Source: Candidatus Aminicenantes bacterium UBA4820
GTDB taxonomy: Bacteria; Acidobacteriota; UBA4820
Assembly (NCBI GenBank): GCA_002402325.1
Contig: DHFQ01000071.1
Span: forward strand, 1-18,447
DNA: 18,447 nucleotides
Direction: 5' to 3'
A program made the position numbers and the translations under genes. Below, in pieces: positions 6,954 to 14,585 of this stretch. A model generated the notes under the pieces. It saw only the letters and a list, made by a program, of their open reading frames with translations, had not been told where the DNA came from and searched no databases. Position 1 is the first letter of the stretch. Each line of letters begins with the position of its first letter.

Positions 6954-7597
6954 TTCAATTTCTCCTCGATCATTCTCAAAACTTCAGAAGGATTCTTTGT
7001 GCCATCAACATTTATTAAATTGCCCTTATTTTTATAAAAATCAATGACGGGAGATGTAGTTTTATGATAGACATTAAGTCTCTCCTTTATCGTCTCTTCC
7101 CTGTCATCTTCTCTTTGAATAAGATTTGTTTTACAATTATCGCACTGTGAATCATTTTTTGGAGGATTTGTCAAAAGATTATAAACCATCCCACATTGTG
7201 GACACGACCTCCTTTGAGAAAGTCTTTTTACGATTTCACCATCGGGAACTTCTATATTAAGAGAAACCAATTTGTCCAAAATATCTTTCTTCTCAAGAAT
7301 TCTTTCGAGGGTTTTTGCCTGATTCAAGTTTCTTGGATACCCATCCAGAAGAAAGCCATCTCTGCAATCTTTTTGAGACAATCTCTCCTCAATAATTTTT
7401 TCAAGGAGGTCATCCGAAACCAGCTCACCCCTCTTTATAACATCCTTTACCTCTTTTCCAAGAGGAGATTCTTTTCTCACTGCCTCTCTTAAAATATCAC
7501 CGGTAGATATATGAGGAATTGCAAACTTCTCAGATAGCATCTTTGCCTGCGTTCCCTTTCCTGCTCCAGGTGGTCCAAGAAGAACAAGAAACCTCAT
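6950..7597 (-). CDS. adk: Adenylate kinase with zinc-type LID domain
   Basis: Catalyses ATP + AMP to 2 ADP in the cytosol. The 215 residues give the long-form enzyme: P-loop GPPGAGKGT (8-16), AMP-binding STGDILR (31-37), DGYPRN (85-90) and LID residues including QREDDREETIKERL (161-174). The LID carries C132, C135, C152 and C155, a Cys4 zinc site as in Gram-positive and thermophilic enzymes; E. coli Adk lacks it. The start overlaps the secY stop (TGATG) and the end overlaps map (TTGA). Confidence 0.97.
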   Translation of the reverse strand: MRFLVLLGPPGAGKGTQAKMLSEKFAIPHISTGDILREAVRKESPLGKEVKDVIKRGELVSDDLLEKIIEERLSQKDCRDGFLLDGYPRNLNQAKTLERILEKKDILDKLVSLNIEVPDGEIVKRLSQRRSCPQCGMVYNLLTNPPKNDSQCDNCKTNLIQREDDREETIKERLNVYHKTTSPVIDFYKNKGNLINVDGTKNPSEVLRMIEEKLN

Positions 7598-9003
7598 CAG
7601 CCTCTCCTTCCCCTGATTCTTGTCCTCTTTGAGAACCCTTCATAGTGGCGCATAATTAACTGTGATTCAACCTGTTGAATTGTATCCATTGCAACACCAA
7701 CAACAATTAAAAGTGATGTTCCACCAAAATAAAATTCAACTTTAAATCCATTTAAAATCCAATCAAGCCTCATTGTTCTAAAGGTTGATTCTATATAACT
7801 TCCTACCCCCCAGAGGTGATGAAGCGGAAAACCGTTTATTAACAAAATAGGTAGTAGCGCGACAATTATCAAATAGAGACATCCTGCAAAAATCAAGTGG
7901 GTTAGAGTTCTATAAAGATATTCTGCTGTGCTTTTGCCCGGTCTTATGCCGGGGATAAATCCCCCATATTTCTTTAAATTATCAGCAAGTTCATCAGGGT
8001 TGAAAACTATTGACATATAAAAATAGGTGAACACGACGATTAAAACTGCATAAAGAAATAGATATGTCAGAGTTCCGTACCCAAGATATTCTGACAAGGT
8101 TCTAAAAAACTGGAATTTATCAAAATATGGCAAACTTAGAAAAGTTGCCGGAAGCCCGAGTAGAGAGACCGCAAATATGATTGAAATGACTCCAACAGGG
8201 TTGAGCTTTAACGGAAAATAGACAGATTGTCCACCCATCATTTTGTTTCCAACCATTCTTTTTGCATATTGAACGGGGATTCTCCTTTGAGCCCTTTCAA
8301 AATAAACTATGAAAGCAACAACTGCTATCATAAAGATCAAAAGGAGTGCAATTGCAAGAATTGAAATGTTGCCCTGGCTCCATTGTTCAAAGGTTTTGAT
8401 GATCGCCGGTATTAATCCAACCACAATTCCTGCAAATATCATCAAAGAGATACCATTCCCAACTCCTCTTGCCGTAATCTGTTCGCCAAGCCACATAATA
8501 AATGTTGCCCCGGCGGTTAAGATAATTACAACTGAGATGTGATAGAAAATATTTGGATTTTCGACAACCCTTATTCCTCCGGGACTAACAAGATTTTTGA
8601 CCCACATTGAAATTCCGAGCGACTGAACGATACAGATGAAAATAGTTGCATACCTTGTGTATTGATTTATTTTCTTTCTTCCTTCAGCGCCACCCTCTTT
8701 TTGAAGTTTTGCGAGATAGGGCCAAACAACAACAAGAAGTGAGAAAATGATCTGTGCTGTTATGTAGGGCATAATACCGAGGGCAAATATTGTGCACTTT
8801 GCAAAGGCTCCACCAGAAAATATGTTCCAGAAACCAAGTATTCCAGAAGCATACTGCTTAAAAAATTCTTGAAGGGCAAAGGCATTTATCCCCGGTGTTG
8901 GAATTTGCGCTCCAATCCTGTAGACGCCAAGTAAAAGAAAAGTAAAAATCACCCTTTTTCTTAAATCCGGAATTTTAAATATGTTTTGAAAAGCCTCTAT
9001 CAC
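7597..9003 (-). CDS. secY: Preprotein translocase subunit SecY, GTG start
   Basis: Pore subunit of the SecYEG channel in the cytoplasmic membrane. The 468 residues hold about ten hydrophobic segments. Signature stretches are FTFLLLGVYRIGAQIPTPGIN near the N-terminus, SGGAFAKCTIFALGIMPYITAQII (TM2 region), ARGVGNGIS, FERAQRRIPVQYAKR (cytosolic loop for ribosome/SecA binding), NPDELADNLKKYGGFIPGIRPG, and the C-terminal RHYEGFSKRTRIRGRRG. The start codon is GTG (9003-9001), eight nt after AAGGAG (9017-9012), which is fused to the rplO stop as TAAGGAG. It lies in its canonical place after rplO. Confidence 0.97.
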   Translation of the reverse strand: MIEAFQNIFKIPDLRKRVIFTFLLLGVYRIGAQIPTPGINAFALQEFFKQYASGILGFWNIFSGGAFAKCTIFALGIMPYITAQIIFSLLVVVWPYLAKLQKEGGAEGRKKINQYTRYATIFICIVQSLGISMWVKNLVSPGGIRVVENPNIFYHISVVIILTAGATFIMWLGEQITARGVGNGISLMIFAGIVVGLIPAIIKTFEQWSQGNISILAIALLLIFMIAVVAFIVYFERAQRRIPVQYAKRMVGNKMMGGQSVYFPLKLNPVGVISIIFAVSLLGLPATFLSLPYFDKFQFFRTLSEYLGYGTLTYLFLYAVLIVVFTYFYMSIVFNPDELADNLKKYGGFIPGIRPGKSTAEYLYRTLTHLIFAGCLYLIIVALLPILLINGFPLHHLWGVGSYIESTFRTMRLDWILNGFKVEFYFGGTSLLIVVGVAMDTIQQVESQLIMRHYEGFSKRTRIRGRRG

Positions 9004-9015
9004 TTCTCCATCTCC

Positions 9016-9459
9016 TTATATTTTCTCTACTTTGCCACCGGAAGCAGTAATTGCATTCATTGCAGATTTTGAAAAGCCTTCAACTTTTACAGTAAATGCT
9101 TTTTTTGTTTCCCCTTTGCTCAAAATTTTAACTGGCTTTTCAATATCTTTAATAAGGTTCACCTCTTTTAACGCTTTCTTGTCAATAATAGCGCCTGATT
9201 CAAAAATTTTGTCAAGGTTAGAGAGGTTGACTATTTGCCATTCTCTTTTAAAGATGTTTGTAAATCCCCTTTTGGGAAGCCTTCTCTGGAGGGGCATCTG
9301 TCCGCCTTCAAATCCAGGTGGTAGACTAAAACCTGACCTTGATCCCTGTCCATTCATTCCTCTTCCGGATGTTTTCCCATGACCTGATCCCGGTCCTCTT
9401 CCTATTCTTTTTGGTTTTTTAATTGAACCTTTAGAGGGTCTAATTTCGCTCAAAATCAT
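9016..9459 (-). CDS. rplO: 50S ribosomal protein L15
   Basis: Late-assembling 23S rRNA-binding protein. The Gly/Arg-rich N-terminal segment (GRGPGSGHGKTSGRGMNGQGSRSG) and the FEGGQMPLQRRLPKRGF motif are diagnostic. I place the start at ATG 9459, giving MILSEIRPSKGS, because family members begin M-L-S/E-L-x-P and GGAG lies six nt upstream (147 residues). The reading frame stays open to ATG 9483, but that would add eight residues and overlap rpmD by 23 nt. The gene ends in a TAAGGAG that initiates secY. Confidence 0.96.
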   Translation of the reverse strand: MILSEIRPSKGSIKKPKRIGRGPGSGHGKTSGRGMNGQGSRSGFSLPPGFEGGQMPLQRRLPKRGFTNIFKREWQIVNLSNLDKIFESGAIIDKKALKEVNLIKDIEKPVKILSKGETKKAFTVKVEGFSKSAMNAITASGGKVEKI

Positions 9460-9460
9460 C

Positions 9461-9667
9461 TTACTCTCCAATTTCTTCAACATTCAAAAGGTGTTTTACT
9501 TTAAAAATCATTCCCCTTATTTCAGGCCTATCGGGATAGGTTTTTTTGTCATTCATTTTTCTTAATCCCATACTGAATGTTATTTGTCTCAACTTTTCTG
9601 TTGATGGTCTTTTTATAAGGGTTACAACGAGTTTCTTTTCTTCTTTTGTCTTTTTCCTTTGAGTCAT
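9461..9667 (-). CDS. rpmD: 50S ribosomal protein L30
   Basis: Small 23S rRNA-binding protein, 68 residues. The signature is LVVTLIKRPSTEKLRQITFSMGLRKMN followed by PEIRGMIFKVKHLLNVEEI. An extra Lys-rich stretch of about ten residues (MTQRKKTKEEKK) precedes the usual first strand. Only two nt separate it from rpsE and one from rplO; GAGG lies five nt upstream of the ATG. rpmD is absent in some lineages, so its presence is mildly informative. Confidence 0.96.
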   Translation of the reverse strand: MTQRKKTKEEKKLVVTLIKRPSTEKLRQITFSMGLRKMNDKKTYPDRPEIRGMIFKVKHLLNVEEIGE

Positions 9668-9669
9668 CT

Positions 9670-10173
9670 TTACCTCGCTATTTCTTCAACTGCCTTTCCT
9701 CTTTTGCCTGCTATATTTTCAGTATTTTGAAGTTTTTTGAGACCGTTGAGCGTTGCTTTAACAACATTTTGAGGATTGTTTGTTCCAAGAATTTTTGTAA
9801 GTATGTCTCTTACTCCACACGCTTCCATTACCGCTCTTACGGCTCCACCGGCTATTACACCTGTTCCCTTTGATGCGGGTCTTAAAACAACCTTTGCTGA
9901 ACCAAAATGGCCAATTATCGGGTGCGGTATTGTCGTCTCAAAAAGGGATACCGACACAAGATTTTTCTTTGCCTTTTCCGAAGCCTTTGCAGCCGCAAGC
10001 GGAACTTCCCTTGCCTTTCCAAGCCCGTAGCCTACTCTGCCGTGCCCATCTCCTGCAACTACGAGAGCGGAAAAGGAGAAATTCTTTCCACCTTTTACTA
10101 CTTTGGTAACCCTTCTAACCGAAACTATCTGTTCTTGAATTTCAAACTCTTGTTCTTCTACATTTTGCATCAT
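9670..10173 (-). CDS. rpsE: 30S ribosomal protein S5
   Basis: S5 contributes to decoding accuracy and to the mRNA entry tunnel with S3 and S4. The protein has the dsRNA-binding segment VSVRRVTKVVKGGKNFSFSALVVAGDGHGRVGYGLGKAREVPLAAAKA, then PHPIIGHFGSAKVVLRPASKGTGVIAGGAVRAVMEACGVRDILTK and the C-terminal NPQNVVKATLNGLKKL. Three consecutive possible starts exist: GTG 10176, ATG 10173 and ATG 10170. GAGGG lies seven nt before ATG 10173, so I chose that one (167 residues). An out-of-frame ATG immediately followed by TGA (10178) precedes it. Confidence 0.95.
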   Translation of the reverse strand: MMQNVEEQEFEIQEQIVSVRRVTKVVKGGKNFSFSALVVAGDGHGRVGYGLGKAREVPLAAAKASEKAKKNLVSVSLFETTIPHPIIGHFGSAKVVLRPASKGTGVIAGGAVRAVMEACGVRDILTKILGTNNPQNVVKATLNGLKKLQNTENIAGKRGKAVEEIAR

Positions 10174-10185
10174 CACATTACCCTC

Positions 10186-10563
10186 TTACTTTAGAAGACC
10201 TGATTTGCGGACACTTTCCGCAACCGCCTTTATCTTTCCATGATAACGATATCCACTTCTATCAAAAACGACGCTTTGAATCCCTTTTTCTTTTAACCTT
10301 TCAGCAACGACCTGTCCCAATTTTTCTGCTATTTTAAGGTTTTTCTTTGACTTACTCTTTTCTTTGTTAAACTCCTCTTCCGTTGAAGAGGCAGAAACAA
10401 GCGTCTTTCCTTCAATGTCATCTATTGCCTGAAGGTAAAGAAATTTATTGCTTTTAAAAATAGAGAGTCGTGGCTTTTCTGATGTTCCGAAAAGTCTCTT
10501 TCTTATCCGTATCTTTCTCCACAATCTTCTCTCATTCGCGCTAAAATGTCCGTGATTTGACAT
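10186..10563 (-). CDS. rplR: 50S ribosomal protein L18
   Basis: Binds 5S rRNA with L5 and L25-type proteins to form the central protuberance. The 125 residues show KIRIRKRLFGTSEKPRLSIFKSNKFLYLQAIDD and the C-terminal VVFDRSGYRYHGKIKAVAESVRKSGLLK, both diagnostic. The N-terminus (MSNHGHFSANERRLWRK) is slightly longer than average. The start follows GGGAG fused to the rplF stop (TAAGGGAG). Confidence 0.97.
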   Translation of the reverse strand: MSNHGHFSANERRLWRKIRIRKRLFGTSEKPRLSIFKSNKFLYLQAIDDIEGKTLVSASSTEEEFNKEKSKSKKNLKIAEKLGQVVAERLKEKGIQSVVFDRSGYRYHGKIKAVAESVRKSGLLK

Positions 10564-10574
10564 ATCTTTCTCCC

Positions 10575-11111
10575 TTACTTAGCCTGTTTTCCAGCCTTAC
10601 GGATTAATCTTTCTCCCGTGAACATTATACCCTTTCCTTTATAGGGATCTGGCTTTTTGAAGTGTCGTATCAAAGATGAAATGTGTCCAACCATTTCCTT
10701 GTCAGCACCCTCAACTGTAATGTGAGTTCCTTTTTCAACATTGATTTTCATTCCATCTGGAATAGGAAGTTCTATTGGATGAGAGTAACCTATCGTGAAA
10801 ACAACTTTTTTTCCTTCCACAGCTGCCTTATACCCTACTCCAACAATGTCAAGTTCCTTTTTGTATCCCTTTTCTACTCCAGAGACAGCATTGAAGATTA
10901 GTTGCCTCGTAAGTCCGTGAAGTGCTCTTTGTTGTTGAGAATCATCACTTCTTTCAACGATGATTTTTTTGTCCTCATTTTTTACCTTTATCCCTTTTGG
11001 AATGTTTATTTTTACATTTCCTAAAGGGCCACTCACCTCGGCTCTTTCAGCGGTGAGATTGACTTTAACTTTTTCTGATAAGGCTATCGGATTTTTCCCT
11101 ACTCTTGACAT
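10575..11111 (-). CDS. rplF: 50S ribosomal protein L6
   Basis: L6 binds 23S rRNA near the sarcin-ricin loop and factor-binding site. The 178 residues hold two related domains. Motifs are MSRVGKNPIALSEKVKV, VSGPLGNVKINIPKGI, the GYKKELDIVGVGYKAAVEGKKVVFTIGYSHPIELPIPDG bridge and the C-terminal IRHFKKPDPYKGKGIMFTGERLIRKAGKQAK. The ATG follows the rpsH stop fused to the SD (TAAGGAG). Confidence 0.98.
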   Translation of the reverse strand: MSRVGKNPIALSEKVKVNLTAERAEVSGPLGNVKINIPKGIKVKNEDKKIIVERSDDSQQQRALHGLTRQLIFNAVSGVEKGYKKELDIVGVGYKAAVEGKKVVFTIGYSHPIELPIPDGMKINVEKGTHITVEGADKEMVGHISSLIRHFKKPDPYKGKGIMFTGERLIRKAGKQAK

Positions 11112-11121
11112 CTTATTCTCC

Positions 11122-11517
11122 TTACCAAACCTTTAAAAGGACTTCTCCCCCGACATTTTCTTCTTTTGATTGTCTGTCGGTGAGAACACCTTTGTTCGTA
11201 GATAAAATGTTAATTCCTAATCCATTAAGGACAGGTTCAATATCGTTTTTTTGAGAATATACTCTTCTTCCTGGTTTAGAAATCCTTATAATACCATCAA
11301 TGCAGGGTTTTCCATCTTCTGTGTATTTTAAATCAACTGTCAAAATTCCCTGTTTCCCATCATCCGTTTCTTTGAAATTGAGTATGTATCCCTCTTCCTT
11401 CAAAATCTTGCATATCTCAATCTTTATTCTTGATGAAGGGATATCTACACTCGTTTTCCTTGCCTCAAGACCATTTCTAATTCTTGTCAACATATCCGCA
11501 ATCGGGTCTGTCATCAT
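11122..11517 (-). CDS. rpsH: 30S ribosomal protein S8
   Basis: Primary 16S rRNA binder and, in E. coli, the translational repressor of the spc operon through a site in rplE mRNA. The 131 residues begin MMTDPIADMLTRIRNG and contain VDIPSSRIKIEICKILKEEGYI, RISKPGRRVYSQ and the C-terminal GINILSTNKGVLTDRQSKEENVGGEVLLKVW. Two adjacent ATGs (11517, 11514) are possible after GGAGGAG; the second matches the family N-terminus slightly better. I did not identify an S8-binding stem near the rplE start. Confidence 0.97.
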   Translation of the reverse strand: MMTDPIADMLTRIRNGLEARKTSVDIPSSRIKIEICKILKEEGYILNFKETDDGKQGILTVDLKYTEDGKPCIDGIIRISKPGRRVYSQKNDIEPVLNGLGINILSTNKGVLTDRQSKEENVGGEVLLKVW

Positions 11518-11533
11518 TTTAAAACTCCTCCAT

Positions 11534-11719
11534 CTACCACGAAGATTTAGTTACGCCCGGCAACTTGCCTTCAAGTGCAAGTTGTCTTAAACATATTCTA
11601 CACAAGGCAAATTTTCTGTAATACCCTCTTGGCCTACCACATCTTCTACATCTGTTACGGTAACGGATCTGGTATTTTGGTTCTTTTACCATTTTAGCAA
11701 ACATTTTAACGCTAGCCAT
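11534..11719 (-). CDS. rpsN: 30S ribosomal protein S14, type Z (zinc ribbon)
   Basis: Small-subunit head protein of the short zinc-binding class: 61 residues, against about 100 for the zinc-free form. C24, C27, C40 and C43 form the CxxC...CxxC ribbon in RNRCRRCGRPRGYYRKFALCRICLRQLA, and the protein ends LPGVTKSSW as expected. It occupies the normal spc position between rplE and rpsH. AAGGAG lies just upstream of the ATG. Confidence 0.98.
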   Translation of the reverse strand: MASVKMFAKMVKEPKYQIRYRNRCRRCGRPRGYYRKFALCRICLRQLALEGKLPGVTKSSW

Positions 11720-11729
11720 TTACTCTCCT

Positions 11730-12287
11730 TTATTTTCTAAAAGGCATTCCAAAGCCTTTTAAAAGGGCTTTTGCCTCTAAATCATTCTTTGCTGAAGTGC
11801 AGATTGTGATGTTCATTCCCATTGCTCTTGTAACTTTATTGTAGTCAACTTCCGGGAAAATCAACTGGTCTTTAACCCCAACAGTGTAATTTCCTCTCCC
11901 ATCAAAGGCTCTATCGGGAAGTCCTCTAAAATCTCTCATCCTGGGAATTGCAAGAGAGATAAACCTATCAAGAAAATCATACATCCTTGCTCCCCTTAAA
12001 GTAACCATTGCCCCAATTGGAAGACCTTTTCTTAGTTTAAAGTTGCTTATTGCCTTTTTTGCCCTTCTAATTGCTGCCTTCTGGCCAGAAAGAGCGGTAA
12101 GGGTAGCAACCGCTTCATCAAGAATTTTTATGTCGCTTTTTGCTTCACCAACACCGATGTTTATTGCTATTTTTTCAATTTTTGGGACCTGCATTGGATT
12201 TTTATAACCAAACTCCTTTTTTAAATCCTCAACCACTTCATTTTTGTAAAATTCATACATTCTTGGAACATATTTCTTAGTAGCCAT
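11730..12287 (-). CDS. rplE: 50S ribosomal protein L5
   Basis: 5S rRNA-binding protein that also contacts P-site tRNA. The 185 residues contain MQVPKIEKIAINIGVGEA (37-54), LTALSGQKAAIRRAKKAISNFKLRKGLPIGAMVTLRG (88-124), FLDRFISLAIPRMRDFRGLP and FPEVDYNKVTRAMGMNITICTSA near the C-terminus. The start lies three nt after the rplX stop, with GGAG of the last rplX codons as SD, so translation is probably coupled to rplX. Confidence 0.98.
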   Translation of the reverse strand: MATKKYVPRMYEFYKNEVVEDLKKEFGYKNPMQVPKIEKIAINIGVGEAKSDIKILDEAVATLTALSGQKAAIRRAKKAISNFKLRKGLPIGAMVTLRGARMYDFLDRFISLAIPRMRDFRGLPDRAFDGRGNYTVGVKDQLIFPEVDYNKVTRAMGMNITICTSAKNDLEAKALLKGFGMPFRK

Positions 12288-12289
12288 TT

Positions 12290-12619
12290 TTATGCTCCCT
12301 TAGCCGTTAAAATTGTGCCACATTTCTTACAACTCCTGAATTTCTTCCCTTCCTCGAATTTTGCCTTTACCGATGTTGGATTCTGGCATTCGGGGCAGAA
12401 AAGTTTTACTTTACTAATTGGCATTGGCGCTTCTTTCTCAAGTATTCCACCTTTTATGTTCTTCTGAGGAATAGCCCTTGTATGCCGTTTAACAAAGTTG
12501 CAGTTTTCTACAACGATTGTTCCCTTTATTTTATCCACGATGAGAACTCTTCCCCTTTTTCCTTTGTCTCTTCCTGAAATTATTGTTACTGTGTCGTTTT
12601 TTCTAATTCCTAATGCCAT
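12290..12619 (-). CDS. rplX: 50S ribosomal protein L24 with C-terminal zinc ribbon
   Basis: Assembly-initiator protein that binds domain I of 23S rRNA. The 109 residues show the KOW motif (TVTIISGRDKGKRGRVLIVD, 10-29), VENCNFVKRHTRAIPQKNIKGGILEKEAPMPISKVKLFCPEC and a closing CKKCG. C75/C78 and C97/C100 are positioned as a zinc ribbon, a feature common but not universal in bacterial L24. The SD is fused to the rplN stop (TAGGAGG). Confidence 0.97.
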   Translation of the reverse strand: MALGIRKNDTVTIISGRDKGKRGRVLIVDKIKGTIVVENCNFVKRHTRAIPQKNIKGGILEKEAPMPISKVKLFCPECQNPTSVKAKFEEGKKFRSCKKCGTILTAKGA

Positions 12620-12628
12620 TGTATCCTC

Positions 12629-13000
12629 CTAAATAACTTCTGGAGCAAGGGAAATTATTTTCATAAATTTTTTCTCTCTGAGTTCTCTTGCCACAGGACC
12701 AAAGACTCTGGTTCCTATGGGTTCCCCTTTGTCGTCAATTAAAACTGCGGCGTTATCGTCAAATCTGATGTAAGAGCCATCCCTTCTCCTCGTTTCTTTT
12801 CTTACCCTGACAATCACAGCCTTTACAACCTTTCCCTTCTTTGTATTGCTATTTGGAATTGCCTCTTTCACCGAACAGGTTACAACATCACCAAGCCCTG
12901 CATATTTTTTTGCAGTAGTTCCGCCTTTAAGCCTGATGCAGGCAACTTTTTTCGCTCCTGAATTGTCTGCCACCGTAAGAATAGTTCTCATCTGTATCAT
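12629..13000 (-). CDS. rplN: 50S ribosomal protein L14
   Basis: 23S rRNA-binding protein at the subunit interface, partner of L19; also the site of RsfS silencing in other bacteria. The 123 residues start MIQMRTILTVADNSGAKKVACIRLKGG and contain GDVVTCSVKEAIPN, KAVIVRVRKETRRRDGSYIRFDDNAAVLI and GTRVFGPVARELREKKFMKIISLAPEVI. GAGGAGG precedes the ATG. First gene of the spc cluster, 26 nt after rpsQ; I see no promoter in that gap. Confidence 0.98.
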   Translation of the reverse strand: MIQMRTILTVADNSGAKKVACIRLKGGTTAKKYAGLGDVVTCSVKEAIPNSNTKKGKVVKAVIVRVRKETRRRDGSYIRFDDNAAVLIDDKGEPIGTRVFGPVARELREKKFMKIISLAPEVI

Positions 13001-13026
13001 TTTTAAGCCTCCTCAGACCTCAAGGA

Positions 13027-13290
13027 CTATTTCGCCTTTTCAATAATTTCTTTTATTGTCCACCTTTTGGACCTGCTTAAAGGTTTGGTTTCCATAATTT
13101 TGACTTTGTCTCCCACTTTACACTCATTTTTCTCATCATGAGCTTTGAACTTTGAAGTCTTGCTTAAAACTTTGCCATAAGTAGGGTGGAACAACCTTCT
13201 TTTTACTGCAACCACAACGGTCTTATCCATCCTGTCAGAAACAACATAGCCAATTTTGGTCTGCCTTCTTGAAACTTTAACTTCCGCCAT
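13027..13290 (-). CDS. rpsQ: 30S ribosomal protein S17
   Basis: Primary 16S rRNA-binding protein with an OB fold. The 87 residues include KIGYVVSDRMDKTVVVAVKRRLFHPTYGKVLSKTSKFKAHDEKNECKVGDKVKIMETKPLSRSKRWTIKEII, a near-complete family match. The AAGGAG SD is encoded by the last Lys-Glu codons of rpmC. Last gene of the S10 cluster. Confidence 0.98.
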   Translation of the reverse strand: MAEVKVSRRQTKIGYVVSDRMDKTVVVAVKRRLFHPTYGKVLSKTSKFKAHDEKNECKVGDKVKIMETKPLSRSKRWTIKEIIEKAK

Positions 13291-13294
13291 CTAA

Positions 13295-13519
13295 TTACTC
13301 CTTAGTGATTCCTCTTTCTTTTTCTGCGATTATGGTTTTCACCCTTGCAAGACCCTTTTTGTAGGATCTGATGATGTTATGGTTTGTCATTTGTCCTGCA
13401 ACAAGTTGAAACCTCAACTTCAAAAGTTGGTCTTTCAAATCTTTCTCTTCGTGCTTTAACTGCTCAAGAGGAATTTCTCTTATTTTCTTACTCTCTTTTA
13501 AATCATCAAGTTTAATCAT
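13295..13519 (-). CDS. rpmC: 50S ribosomal protein L29
   Basis: Two-helix coiled protein near the polypeptide exit, adjacent to L23, and part of the docking site for SRP and trigger factor. The 74 residues match the family pattern LEQLKHEEKDLKDQLLKLRFQLVAGQMTNHNIIRSYKKGLARVKTII. The start overlaps the rplP stop as ATGA, so coupling is likely. Confidence 0.96.
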   Translation of the reverse strand: MIKLDDLKESKKIREIPLEQLKHEEKDLKDQLLKLRFQLVAGQMTNHNIIRSYKKGLARVKTIIAEKERGITKE

Positions 13520-13941
13520 TGCAGTAACTCCTGCTCTTTTCTCGTTACGATTTTTGTCTTTATGGGCAATTTGTGAGCTGCAAGAAGGAATGCTTCTTCT
13601 GCCGTCTCCGGGGTTACACCCTCAAGTTCAAACATTATTCTTCCCGGTTTCACGACAGCAACCCAGCCCTCAACATTTCCCTTACCTTTACCCATTCTGG
13701 TCTCAAGGGGTTTCTTTGTGTAGGGCTTATCGGGGAATATTCTTATCCACAATTTTCCATTTCTTTTGATGAATCTGTTTATGGCTATACGCCCCGCCTC
13801 TATCTGTCTACTCGTTATCCATGCAGGCTCAAGTGCCATCAAGCCGTAGTCACCAAAACTTATAAACTGACCACGCGTGGCAATTCCCTTCATCCTGCCT
13901 CTCTGTTGTTTTCTATATTTAACCTTTTTTGGCATTAACAT
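13516..13941 (-). CDS. rplP: 50S ribosomal protein L16
   Basis: Binds 23S rRNA near the A-site tRNA elbow and is required for late assembly. The 141 residues begin MLMPKKVKYRKQQRGRMKG and include FGDYGLMALEPAWITSRQIEAGRIAINRFIKRNGKLWIRIFPDKPYTKKPLETRMGKGKGNVEGWVAVVKPGRIMFE. AAGGAG lies seven nt before the ATG and is fused to the rpsC stop (TAAGGAG). Confidence 0.98.
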   Translation of the reverse strand: MLMPKKVKYRKQQRGRMKGIATRGQFISFGDYGLMALEPAWITSRQIEAGRIAINRFIKRNGKLWIRIFPDKPYTKKPLETRMGKGKGNVEGWVAVVKPGRIMFELEGVTPETAEEAFLLAAHKLPIKTKIVTRKEQELLQ

Positions 13942-13952
13942 AGCGATTCTCC

Positions 13953-14585
13953 TTACTGCTTACTTAACTTTTCGCCCTTAAAAATCCACACTTTTATCCC
14001 GATGATTCCGTATGTTGTATGAGATTCTGAAAAGCCATAGTCAATATCACTTCTTAAAGTTTGCAAAGGAAGTCTTCCATCAAGATACCATTCAGACCTT
14101 GCTATTTCAGCGCCGTTCAATCTGCCAGAAATTCTTATTTTGATTCCAAGTGCACCAGCTTTTTTAGAAACTTCCATCGCTCTTTTCATCGCCCTTCTAA
14201 AAGAGACCCTTTTCTGAAGTTGCATTGATATACCATCAGAAACGAGTTGTGCGTCTATTTCCGGGCGGTGAACTTCTTCTATTTTGACATAAACTTCTCT
14301 TGCTGTCTTTTTTTGAAGTTCTTCCTTCAGTTTATCAATCTCTGCTCCTTTTCTTCCAATTATTATGCCAGGCCTGCTGGTAAAAAGCGTAACGGTGAGT
14401 TTTTTCCCAGCCCTTTCAAGTTCTATTCTTGAGACACCCGCGTGTTGAAATTTATTTCTCAACTCATTTCTCAGTTTAAGGTCCTCGTGGAGAAATTCCT
14501 TATAATTTTTCCTTGAAAACCATCTGGATTCCCACTCCTTGTTAAATCCAAGTCTAAAACCTACAGGATGAACTTTTTGACCCAA
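13953..14585 (-). CDS. rpsC: 30S ribosomal protein S3, TTG start
   Basis: S3 lies at the mRNA entry site and contributes to mRNA unwinding. The 210 residues start MGQKVHPVGFRLGF. The KH-type segment GIIIGRKG is at 73-80, R130, R131 and K134 match the helicase-associated basic residues, and the C-terminal domain has RISGRLNGAEIARSEWYLDGRLPLQTLRSDIDYG. The conserved N-terminus fixes the start at TTG (14585-14583), preceded by AGGAGG (14597-14592). A short ORF begins in the 31-nt gap to rplV and runs across this start in another frame. Confidence 0.97.
   Translation of the reverse strand: MGQKVHPVGFRLGFNKEWESRWFSRKNYKEFLHEDLKLRNELRNKFQHAGVSRIELERAGKKLTVTLFTSRPGIIIGRKGAEIDKLKEELQKKTAREVYVKIEEVHRPEIDAQLVSDGISMQLQKRVSFRRAMKRAMEVSKKAGALGIKIRISGRLNGAEIARSEWYLDGRLPLQTLRSDIDYGFSESHTTYGIIGIKVWIFKGEKLSKQ

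Noticed and set aside
9004..9010. ATG GAG AAG TGA mini-ORF just before the secY GTG start
   Set aside because: It directly abuts the AAGGAG with no spacer and has three codons, so it is most likely incidental to the SD region.
9460..9483. Longer rplO start at ATG 9483
   Set aside because: It would add eight residues not typical of L15 and overlap rpmD. ATG 9459 has a properly spaced GGAG and gives the family N-terminus.
13573..13938. Plus-strand ORF of 121 codons opposite rplP
   Set aside because: Fully antisense to conserved rplP, with no homology signal or initiation context.
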